DNA from: Saccharopolyspora erythraea
GTDB taxonomy: Bacteria > Actinomycetota > Actinomycetes > Mycobacteriales > Pseudonocardiaceae
Length of the DNA: 64,000 nt
Assembly (NCBI RefSeq): GCF_018141105.1
Contig: NZ_CP054839.1
Coordinates: forward strand, 1 to 64,000
Direction of reading: 5' to 3'
Of this stretch, positions 14,296 to 21,615 are shown piece after piece; position 1 is the stretch's first letter; every line of letters begins with the position of its first letter. Under the pieces are notes generated by a model that ran no database searches, had not been told where the DNA came from, and worked only from the letters and a program-made list of their open reading frames with translations. The translations under genes and the position numbers were made by a program.

Positions 14296-14895
14296 TCAGC
14301 GATCAGCAGTGGTCGTTGTTTGCCAGCCGGAGAGGCCGGCTCGGATGGCGCGTTCGAACATGTCGTCTTCCACGTCGGGGAGCAGGTTGCTCAGCTCGAG
14401 CGAGACCAGGCCGTGGACGTGGGCCCACAGGGCGGAGGCGACCAGGGTGGGGTCGGCGTCGACGAGCCTGCCCTGCTCGACGCACTGCCGAACGGTTTCC
14501 AGCAGCGGCTCGAAGGCGTCGTGGCCTGCCCGGCGGACGGCGTCGTCCTCCTCGGCGGTGCGCCGGCGGTCGAACATCGCGCGGTAGTAGTGCGGGCCCT
14601 CCAGGGCACTGGCCCGGTAGGCGTGGCTCAAACGGACCAGGTGCTCCACGATGTCGTCGTCGGCGGGCACCGCGCGCAGCCGCTCGGCCAGCCGGCGGAA
14701 GCCCTCCTCGTACAGGGCGTGCAGCAGCTCGTCCTTGCCGCCGAACAGCGAGTAGACGGCGCTTGTCGAGGTGTCGGCCGCCTTGGCGAGGCTGCGCAGG
14801 CCGAGCGCGTCGGCACCGCCTTCGGCGAGCAGTTCGCCCGCGCGGTCGAGCAGCCGCAGCCGCAGCGTCTCGTCGTGGACCCTCTTGCGCCCCAT
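14296..14895 (-). CDS. TetR family transcriptional regulator
   Basis: A 199-residue one-component repressor. The N-terminal helix-turn-helix spans about residues 10-60 (ALGLRSLAKAADTSTSAVYSLFGGKDELLHALY). The C-terminal ligand domain contains the WHG-type motif ALWAHVHGLVSLEL. It is divergent from the carotenoid oxygenase gene, and the shared 111-bp promoter contains matching repeats likely to be its operator. The ATG at 14895 (MGRKRVHDETLRLRLLDRAGELL) is chosen as the normal TetR beginning; the upstream extension is unlike the family. The ligand is unknown and could be a lipid or apocarotenoid-type molecule. Confidence 0.9.
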   Translation of the reverse strand: MGRKRVHDETLRLRLLDRAGELLAEGGADALGLRSLAKAADTSTSAVYSLFGGKDELLHALYEEGFRRLAERLRAVPADDDIVEHLVRLSHAYRASALEGPHYYRAMFDRRRTAEEDDAVRRAGHDAFEPLLETVRQCVEQGRLVDADPTLVASALWAHVHGLVSLELSNLLPDVEDDMFERAIRAGLSGWQTTTTADR

Positions 14896-14903
14896 CCCGG
14901 CAA

Positions 14904-15009
14904 CATAACATAACAGTGTTTTGATTCTCGGGTGGTGCCTGAGGTGGGCTTTCGTCGTCGACATGGGGTTTGACGTCGTTTCCAAACAGTGTTACATAAC
15001 TATGTTATG
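14904..15009. promoter_or_regulatory. Divergent promoter with paired TetR-type operator sites
   Basis: AACAGTGTT occurs twice, at 14912-14920 next to the TetR gene and at 14985-14993 next to the carotenoid oxygenase. Each is joined to CATAAC repeats: CATAACATAAC on the left, and CATAAC-TAT-GTTATG (14995-15009) on the right. The right palindrome contains the ATG of the oxygenase gene. A bound repressor could therefore block both promoters. Confidence 0.65.
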
Positions 15010-16449
15010 AGCACACGGACGCACACCGACGACACACCCGCCACCGGCTTCGCGCAGGGGTTCGCCAGCCTGGAGAACGAGGTCGAGGCCGCCGAGCTGC
15101 CGGTGACCGGAGAACTCCCGGAGTGGCTCAGCGGCGAGCTGTTACGCAACGGCCCGGCGAAGTTCGAGGCCGGGCGCAGGCGGTTCCGGCACTGGTTCGA
15201 CGGCCAGGCGATGCTGCACCGCTTCGCCATCGCCGACGGCAGGGTGGCCTACCGCAACCGCTTCCTGGACAGCCCGGCGTTTCGCAGCGCCCGCGACGGA
15301 CGCATCCGCTACTCGGAGTTCGCCACCGATCCGTGCCGCTCGCTGTTCGCGCGGCTGTTCACCCGGTTCCGCCGCAGCGAACCCTCGGCCAACGCGTGCG
15401 TCAACGTCGTGCCCAACGGCGACGACACCTACGCGGCGTTGACCGAGATCCCGATGGCCGTGGACTTCGACCCGCACACCCTGGAGACCATCGGGATATC
15501 CGGGTACGACGACCGCATCGGCGGCAACGTCACCACCGCGCACCCGCACCAGGCCCCGCGCACCGGCGACCTCGTGAACTACGTGCTCCGCTTCTCCCGG
15601 CAGAGCGAGTACCGGATCTACCGGCAGCGGCCGGATGGCCGGACCCGGGAGCTGGTCGCGTCGGTTCCCACCGAACAGCCCGGCTACCTGCACAGCTTCG
15701 CCATCACCGAGGACCACGCGGTGCTCGTGGAGTTCCCGTTCGTGGTGAACCCGCTCGCGTTGCTGCTGAGCGGCAAGCCCTTCATCGAGAACTACCGCTG
15801 GCGCCCGGATCTCGGGACGCGGTTCATCGTGATCGGACTGGACGACGGGTCGGTGCGCAGCGTCCGCACCGAGGAGGCGTTCTTCGCCTTCCACCACATC
15901 AACTCCTATGTGGACGGTTCGGAGCTGGTGGTCGACGTCTGCGCGTATCCGGACTCGGGTGTTGTCGACTCCTTCTACCTGGACCGCCTGCGTTCGGGCG
16001 CGCGGATGCCGGTGCCCGCGCCGATGCGGTACCGGGTGGACCTCGACGCCGGGACCGTCCGTTCGCGACACCTGGCCGAAGAACCGCTGGAACTGCCCGG
16101 GATTTCGTACGGCCGCCGCAACGGCCGGCCCTACCGCTACGCATACGGCGTCGGCATGCGCGGGCGCGACGGACGTGACTTCCTCGACCAGCTCGTGAAG
16201 ATCGACGTCGAGGAAGGGCGGTCGAGCACGTGGTACGAGCAAGGCTGCTACCCCGGCGAGCCGGTTTTCGTTCCCGCCCCGGAACCGGAGGCCGAGGACG
16301 ACGGCGTGGTGCTGTCGGTCGTCCTCGACTCGGCCGCCGGCCGCTCCTTCCTGCTCGCGCTCGACGGCCGGTCGTTCACCGAGATCGCCAGGGCCGAGGT
16401 GCCGCACGCGATCCCGTTCGGCTTCCACGGCCAGTTCAGCAGCCGGTGA
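15007..16449 (+). CDS. Carotenoid oxygenase family protein (carotenoid cleavage dioxygenase)
   Basis: Members cleave a double bond in carotenoids, apocarotenoids or stilbenes using Fe(II) and O2. The 480-residue protein has the length of the RPE65/CCD family and four metal-ligand histidine contexts: TTAHPHQAP, YLHSFAITEDHAVL, FAFHHINSY and the terminal IPFGFHGQF. The ATG at 15007 is chosen for its fit to the family N-terminus; there is no ribosome site and the start lies inside an operator palindrome, which suggests a leaderless mRNA. A TTA codon occurs at residue 46. No carotenoid synthesis genes are near, so the substrate is open. Confidence 0.9.
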   Translation: MSTRTHTDDTPATGFAQGFASLENEVEAAELPVTGELPEWLSGELLRNGPAKFEAGRRRFRHWFDGQAMLHRFAIADGRVAYRNRFLDSPAFRSARDGRIRYSEFATDPCRSLFARLFTRFRRSEPSANACVNVVPNGDDTYAALTEIPMAVDFDPHTLETIGISGYDDRIGGNVTTAHPHQAPRTGDLVNYVLRFSRQSEYRIYRQRPDGRTRELVASVPTEQPGYLHSFAITEDHAVLVEFPFVVNPLALLLSGKPFIENYRWRPDLGTRFIVIGLDDGSVRSVRTEEAFFAFHHINSYVDGSELVVDVCAYPDSGVVDSFYLDRLRSGARMPVPAPMRYRVDLDAGTVRSRHLAEEPLELPGISYGRRNGRPYRYAYGVGMRGRDGRDFLDQLVKIDVEEGRSSTWYEQGCYPGEPVFVPAPEPEAEDDGVVLSVVLDSAAGRSFLLALDGRSFTEIARAEVPHAIPFGFHGQFSSR

Positions 16450-16609
16450 CCAGCGGATACGCCGCCAGAGTAGATCGAGCCCTTGACAACGGTGATCGAT
16501 CCGTTCTTCCCTGGCAGCGCTTCGGAACCTGGGGAGGGGAGCGCGTCATGCACATCCCGGTCCACGCTCCACATCCGCGGCGCGCTGCGCGTCCGGTGCC
16601 GGCGGCCCG

Positions 16610-19600
16610 ATGAACGCGACGCGGTCGGATGAGCGGGACGGTGGTCCGTTAGCCCGCCTGAGCAGATTCGTCGTCCGCAGGCGAGGTGCCGTCGTCTGCG
16701 CGTGGGTGGCGCTGGCCGCGCTGCTGAACGTGCTGGTACCTCAGCTCGAGGCGGTGATCGGGCAGAGCCGCGTCCCGTTCGTCCCCGACGGCGCACCCTC
16801 GGTGCGGGCACTGCCCGAGATGGACCGCAGGTTCGGCGGTGAGGGCGCCAACAGCCTCGTGTTCGTCGTCATGGCCGACGAAGGCGGTCTGTCCGAAGAG
16901 GACCACCGCTACTACGCCGAGCTCGTGGGCCGGATGGAACGCGACGACTCGCGGATCGCCTCGGTCCAGGACGCCGTCTCGCAGCCCGAGCTGGCCGACG
17001 CGCTGGTCAGCCGCGACGGCAAGGCGATCTACATCCCGGTCGGCCTGCGCGGGGAGAACGGGTCTCCGGAAACCACCGCGCAGATCAAGCACATCCGCGA
17101 GACGGCGCAGCAGGGCAGGCCGGACTCGCTGGCCGTGCACGTGACCGGGCCGATGGCCACGATCGCCGACATGCAGGACGAGATCGAGAAGAGCATGCTC
17201 GTCATCACGGCGGTGACGATCGGGCTCATCACGGCGATCCTGCTGGTGATCTACCGGTCGGTGGTGACCGCGCTCGTCGCGCTGGCGCTCATCGGGCTGT
17301 CGCTGGGCACCGCCCGTGCGGTGACGGCGCTGTGCGGCCTTCAGTTCTTCGACGTCTCGACCTTCACCGCGTCGCTGCTCACGGCCGTGGTGCTGGGCGC
17401 GGGCACCGACTACGGCGTGTTCCTGCTCAGCCGGTTCCACGAGCGGATACGAGCCGGTGACGACCCCGAGCAGGCGGTGATCACGGCGAACCGGAGGGTG
17501 GCGGCGGTGATCGCGGCTTCCGCGGGCACCGTGATCGCGGCGTGCAGCGGCATGGCGCTGGCCGAGGTCAGCATCTTCCGCACCACCGGGCCGGCCATCG
17601 CGGTGAGCCTCGCGGTCACCCTGGCGGCGGGCCTGACGCTGACGCCCGCGCTCCTGGCCATCGCGGCCACCCGCGGCTGGGCGAAGCCGCGGCGGTCGCC
17701 GGAGAACGGCCGGTGGACGGCCATCGCGGAGCGCGTCGTGGCCAGGCCGGCCCGGGTGCTGGCGGCGGGGCTGGTGGTGTTGCTCCTGCTGGCCGCGTTC
17801 TACCCGGCAGCGCGGCTGAGCTACGACGAGCGAGCCGTGCAACCGGCCGCGACCGACAGCAACCTCGGCTACGGCGCGCTGGGCAAGCACTTCCCGGCAG
17901 GCGAGATCCTCCCGGAGTACGTACTGGTCGACTCCGACCACGACATGCGCAACCCGCAGGACCTCGCGGCGCTGGAGACCGCGGCCGCGAACGTGGCCAA
18001 AGTGGACGGTGTGCGGGCCGTGCGCGGTGTGACCAGGCCGACCGGCGAGCCTATCGCGGAAGCCAACGTGGGCAACCAGGTCGGCGTGGTCGGGGACCGG
18101 CTCGGCGCGGCGGAGGAGCAGCTCGGCGGCGGTCAGCAGGGCATCGGAGGGCTGGCCGACGGTGCGGGGCAGCTCGCCGACGGCACGGGCAGGCTCGCCG
18201 GGGGAGCCGCGGAGCTCGCCGCGGGCAGCGGGCGCCTGGCCCAGGGCGCGCGCAGCGCGGTGGACGGCGCCGACCAGCTGCTCAACGGGCTGAACACGGC
18301 CCACGGTGGTCTGGGCACCGCAGGTGACGGCGCCGACGACGCCGGGTCGGCCGCGACCACGCTCGCCGAGGGCGCGCGGCAGCTCGCCACCGGCCTCGAC
18401 CTGGCGCGCGACCAGACGTCGCTGGCCGTCGACGGCCTCGGGCTGGCCTACAACGCGCTGGCGGCCGACGCCGTGTGCACGCTCGACCCGATCTGCGCCC
18501 AGGCGCGCAAGGGGATCCACGACATCTACGTCAGCGAGCGCGACCAGCTCCTGCCGGGGCTGGAGCAGGCGGCCGCCGCCGCGCACAAGATCGCCGACGG
18601 CAACGGCGACCTGGCCTCGGGCATGGACGACCTGCGCGGTGGGATCGCGACCGCGCGCGACGGCATCGCCCGGCTCGCCGAGGGCCAGCGCACGATGCGG
18701 GACCAGCTGGGTGCCCTGGCCGACGGTGCCGGCCAGGCGGCGAACGGCGCGCAGCAGCTCTCCGACAACGCGGGCCTGGCCGCCGACGGCGCGGGTCAGC
18801 TGCGCGACGGCACCGCGAACGCGACCGTCTCGGTCAAGGAGCTGGAACGCGGGCTGGCCCAGGCCGCGGACTTCCTGCGCACCGTGCGCGCCGAGTCGCA
18901 CCACCCCGGCGTCGGCGGGTTCTACCTGCCGCCCAACGCTCTCAGCGATCCCCGGATGGCCATGGCCAGCGGCATGTTCCTGTCCGACGACGGCAGGACG
19001 GCCCGGCTGGTGGTGCTGCACAGCGGCGATCCGCTGGACCGGGCCGCGATGGACCGGGCAGGCGAGATCGTGCGCACCGCCGAACACGCGCTTCGCGGGA
19101 CATCGCTGGACGGCAGCGGGGTGCACAACACCGGCTCGGCGTCGGTGAACCGCGACCTCGCGCGGATGTCCGACGCGGACTTCTCGGTCTTCGCGCTGGT
19201 GGCGCTGCTGTCGGTGCTGGTCATCCTGATGCTGTTGCTGCGCAGCATCGTGGCGCCGATCTACCTGCTCCTCTCGGTGATCCTCTCCTACGCCGCCGCG
19301 ATGGGGATCGCCGTGCTGTTCTGGCAGTTCCTGCTCGGCGGCGAGCTGGACTGGAGCGTCCAGCCGATCGCGTTCGTGATCCTGGTCGCCGTCGGCGCCG
19401 ACTACAACATGCTGCTGATGTCGCGGATCAGGGAGGAGTCCGACGACGGGTCGCGGGAGGGAATCGCGCGTGCGGTGGCCACGACCGGAGGCGTGATCAC
19501 CTCGGCGGGCGTCATCTTCGCGGCGAGCATGTTCGCGCTGATGTCGGGAACCGTGGACATCCTGGCGCAGCTCGGCTTCACCATCGGCGTCGGCCTGCTG

Positions 19601-19702
19601 CTGGACACCTTCGTGGTGCGGACGCTGGTCATCCCCGCCACCGCGGTGCTGCTGCGCAAGTGGAACTGGTGGCCTTCCAGGACGGCCGGGGAGCGCGGCT
19701 GA
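16610..19702 (+). CDS. MMPL/RND family membrane transporter
   Basis: A 1030-residue transporter with two RND-type halves. After an N-terminal membrane helix and an outer domain, helices run at about residues 185-370. A long outer domain spans about 410-840, and a second helix set fills about 855-1020. Family motifs include GAGTDYGVFLLSRFHER and VGADYNMLLMSRIREE, the Asp-Tyr pairs of the proton relay in MMPL proteins. The second outer domain carries many repeats of the type LADGAGQLADGTGRLAGGA (about residues 505-740), a helical rod like that of YhgE/Pip proteins. MmpL relatives export lipids in mycobacteria, so lipid export is plausible. A TTA codon is at residue 14. Confidence 0.92.
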   Translation: MNATRSDERDGGPLARLSRFVVRRRGAVVCAWVALAALLNVLVPQLEAVIGQSRVPFVPDGAPSVRALPEMDRRFGGEGANSLVFVVMADEGGLSEEDHRYYAELVGRMERDDSRIASVQDAVSQPELADALVSRDGKAIYIPVGLRGENGSPETTAQIKHIRETAQQGRPDSLAVHVTGPMATIADMQDEIEKSMLVITAVTIGLITAILLVIYRSVVTALVALALIGLSLGTARAVTALCGLQFFDVSTFTASLLTAVVLGAGTDYGVFLLSRFHERIRAGDDPEQAVITANRRVAAVIAASAGTVIAACSGMALAEVSIFRTTGPAIAVSLAVTLAAGLTLTPALLAIAATRGWAKPRRSPENGRWTAIAERVVARPARVLAAGLVVLLLLAAFYPAARLSYDERAVQPAATDSNLGYGALGKHFPAGEILPEYVLVDSDHDMRNPQDLAALETAAANVAKVDGVRAVRGVTRPTGEPIAEANVGNQVGVVGDRLGAAEEQLGGGQQGIGGLADGAGQLADGTGRLAGGAAELAAGSGRLAQGARSAVDGADQLLNGLNTAHGGLGTAGDGADDAGSAATTLAEGARQLATGLDLARDQTSLAVDGLGLAYNALAADAVCTLDPICAQARKGIHDIYVSERDQLLPGLEQAAAAAHKIADGNGDLASGMDDLRGGIATARDGIARLAEGQRTMRDQLGALADGAGQAANGAQQLSDNAGLAADGAGQLRDGTANATVSVKELERGLAQAADFLRTVRAESHHPGVGGFYLPPNALSDPRMAMASGMFLSDDGRTARLVVLHSGDPLDRAAMDRAGEIVRTAEHALRGTSLDGSGVHNTGSASVNRDLARMSDADFSVFALVALLSVLVILMLLLRSIVAPIYLLLSVILSYAAAMGIAVLFWQFLLGGELDWSVQPIAFVILVAVGADYNMLLMSRIREESDDGSREGIARAVATTGGVITSAGVIFAASMFALMSGTVDILAQLGFTIGVGLLLDTFVVRTLVIPATAVLLRKWNWWPSRTAGERG

Positions 19703-19713
19703 TCGGCTGAGCG

Positions 19714-19722
19714 ATGTATCCC
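19714..19722. promoter_or_regulatory. ATGTATCCC motif upstream of the acyl-CoA dehydrogenase-like gene
   Basis: ATGTATCCC lies 57 bp before the start codon at 19779. The same string appears in an inverted pair upstream of the main lipid operon (25736-25783), so it may be the site of the cluster regulator. Confidence 0.4.
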
Positions 19723-19778
19723 TCCGGGCGTGCGGGTCCTCTGTCTTGCAGAGAGCTGTCTGGAAGGGGCGCAGCACC

Positions 19779-21554
19779 GTGACCGTCTCACACCTGATCT
19801 CGCTCGCGGAGGAAGTGGAGCGCTACCTCGGCGACCCCCACGACCCGTCCAGCCGGATGTCCTACCAGCGCATCCTGGAGCACGACGAGAGCGAGCGGTA
19901 CCCGCACGAGCTGGTCGACGTCCTGCACGAGTGGGGCCTGCACACCTACCTCCTGCCGGAGGAGTGGGGCGGGCGCGCGATCGACGTGGAGGTGGGGTTC
20001 AACCTGCTGCGCCTGGTGGCGCGCCGGGACCCCGCGGCTGCCACCGCGGTCATGCTCACCGACCTGGCCTTCATGCCGGCATGGATCGCCGGGACCGCCG
20101 AGCAGCGCGAGGGGTTCGTGCGCGCGATCACCGACGGCACGAAGATGGCGTGGGGGCTTTCCGAGCGGCACCACGGCAGCGACGTGCTCGCCAACGAGAT
20201 GCGGGCCGAGAAGGTGCCCGGCGGCTACCTGCTGTCCGGCGAGAAGTACCTGATCGGCAACGCGACGGTCTCCGACGTGGTGAGCCTGCAGGCGCGCACC
20301 GACGAGCGCGGCGGACCGGGCGGGTGGTCGCTGTTCGCGGTGGACAAGCGCGAGTGCGCTCCCGGCACCTTCGAGCACCTGCCGCGGGAGCGGCTGCACG
20401 GGCTGCGCGCCTCGGACCTCGGCGGGTTCCGCCTGGACCAGGTCTTCGTGCCCGAGTCGAGCAGGTTCGGCGAAGAGGGCAGGGGTCTGGAGATCTCCAT
20501 CAAGGGGGCCCAGGTCGCCCGGATCTCGATCTGCAGCATGTCGCTCGGCGCGGTCGACACCGCGCTGCGGCTGGCGATGGACTTCGCCGAGCAGCGCGAG
20601 ATCTTCGGCAGGAAGGTCGTCGAGATCCCGTACTCGCGGCGGCAGCTGGCCGAATGCTTCGCGGATCTGCTGATCGGGGATGCGCTGTGCACCGAGGCCG
20701 TGCGCGGGTTGCAGGGAAATCCGGCGCAGGCGAGCGTTTTCTCGTCGGTGGTGAAGTACTTCGTGCCGACGCTGCTGGAACGCACGATGGCGCAGACGTC
20801 GGTCGTTCTCGGAGCTCGCCTCTACCTGCGCGACCATCCTCATTTCGGCGTCTACCAGAAGATGATGCGCGATGTCCTGGTGGCCATCTTCGCCGACGGC
20901 AACACCGTTGTGAACCTCAAGAACATCGCCCTGGAACTGCACGAACTGCTTGGCACCTCGCGCGATCCCGGAGAGGACCTGCGCGCCGCCGCCGAGAAGA
21001 GCGTCGGGCTGCTGTACGACGTGGACGCGAAGCTGCCGCGCTGGCAACCGCAACGCCAGTCGTTGTTCAGCCGCGGAAAGGACGACACGGTGCTGGCGAT
21101 GCCCGACGGCATCGAGCGGCTGCGCGCCCTGGCCGAAAGGCAGCAGGACCCCGCGCAACGGCAGTGGTACCTGCGCTCCGCCGAGGTCGCGCAACGACTG
21201 ATGGGTCAGCTCGACCGCCTGCACGAGGGGACCACGCGGCTCAAGCAGCAGTGGGGCAAGGAATACAGCACTTCCGACGAGCTGTTCCGGCTCGGTGAGC
21301 AGTACTGCGCGGTGCACGCGGGTGCCGCGCTGGTCCATCTGGTGACCCGCTCCGCCGAGGTGTTGCAGGACCCGATGCCCGACGGCGCCGTGCTGCTGCT
21401 GTGCCTGGAAAGGGTGTGGCGGCAGTTCCGCTCGGACGAACCCGTCACCGACGTCGACGTGATCGACCGCGTCGTCGAGGTGCTCAGGTGGCAGCACGGC
21501 GAGCACCGGCTGTTCTCGCACTGGCAATTCCGGCTCCGGGCGTCATCGTCGTGA
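19779..21554 (+). CDS. Acyl-CoA dehydrogenase-like flavoprotein with C-terminal extension
   Basis: A 591-residue protein. Residues 1-about 390 follow the acyl-CoA dehydrogenase fold: FAD-contact region LSERHHGSDVLANEM, beta domain with YLIGNATVSDVV, and helices with AMDFAEQREIFGRKVVEIP. About 190 extra residues follow. The region aligned with the usual catalytic motif (IYEGT) reads IFADGNTVVN, so the canonical glutamate seems to be missing. It resembles the 589-residue protein at 43035-44804. The GTG at 19779 is preceded by GGAAGGGG. Proximity to the lipid operon suggests a role in desaturation or chain tailoring; true alpha-beta dehydrogenation is unproven. Confidence 0.8.
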   Translation: MTVSHLISLAEEVERYLGDPHDPSSRMSYQRILEHDESERYPHELVDVLHEWGLHTYLLPEEWGGRAIDVEVGFNLLRLVARRDPAAATAVMLTDLAFMPAWIAGTAEQREGFVRAITDGTKMAWGLSERHHGSDVLANEMRAEKVPGGYLLSGEKYLIGNATVSDVVSLQARTDERGGPGGWSLFAVDKRECAPGTFEHLPRERLHGLRASDLGGFRLDQVFVPESSRFGEEGRGLEISIKGAQVARISICSMSLGAVDTALRLAMDFAEQREIFGRKVVEIPYSRRQLAECFADLLIGDALCTEAVRGLQGNPAQASVFSSVVKYFVPTLLERTMAQTSVVLGARLYLRDHPHFGVYQKMMRDVLVAIFADGNTVVNLKNIALELHELLGTSRDPGEDLRAAAEKSVGLLYDVDAKLPRWQPQRQSLFSRGKDDTVLAMPDGIERLRALAERQQDPAQRQWYLRSAEVAQRLMGQLDRLHEGTTRLKQQWGKEYSTSDELFRLGEQYCAVHAGAALVHLVTRSAEVLQDPMPDGAVLLLCLERVWRQFRSDEPVTDVDVIDRVVEVLRWQHGEHRLFSHWQFRLRASSS

Positions 21555-21615
21555 CCCCGGCGAAAGCGTTCCGATTTCCCAGGTTCGCGTTCGCGCGGGA
21601 CAATCATGAAAAGCG

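Noticed and set aside
16483-16511. TTGACA at 16483 as the MMPL promoter
   Set aside because: At normal spacing the -10 position reads CTTCCC, which is not a usable hexamer.
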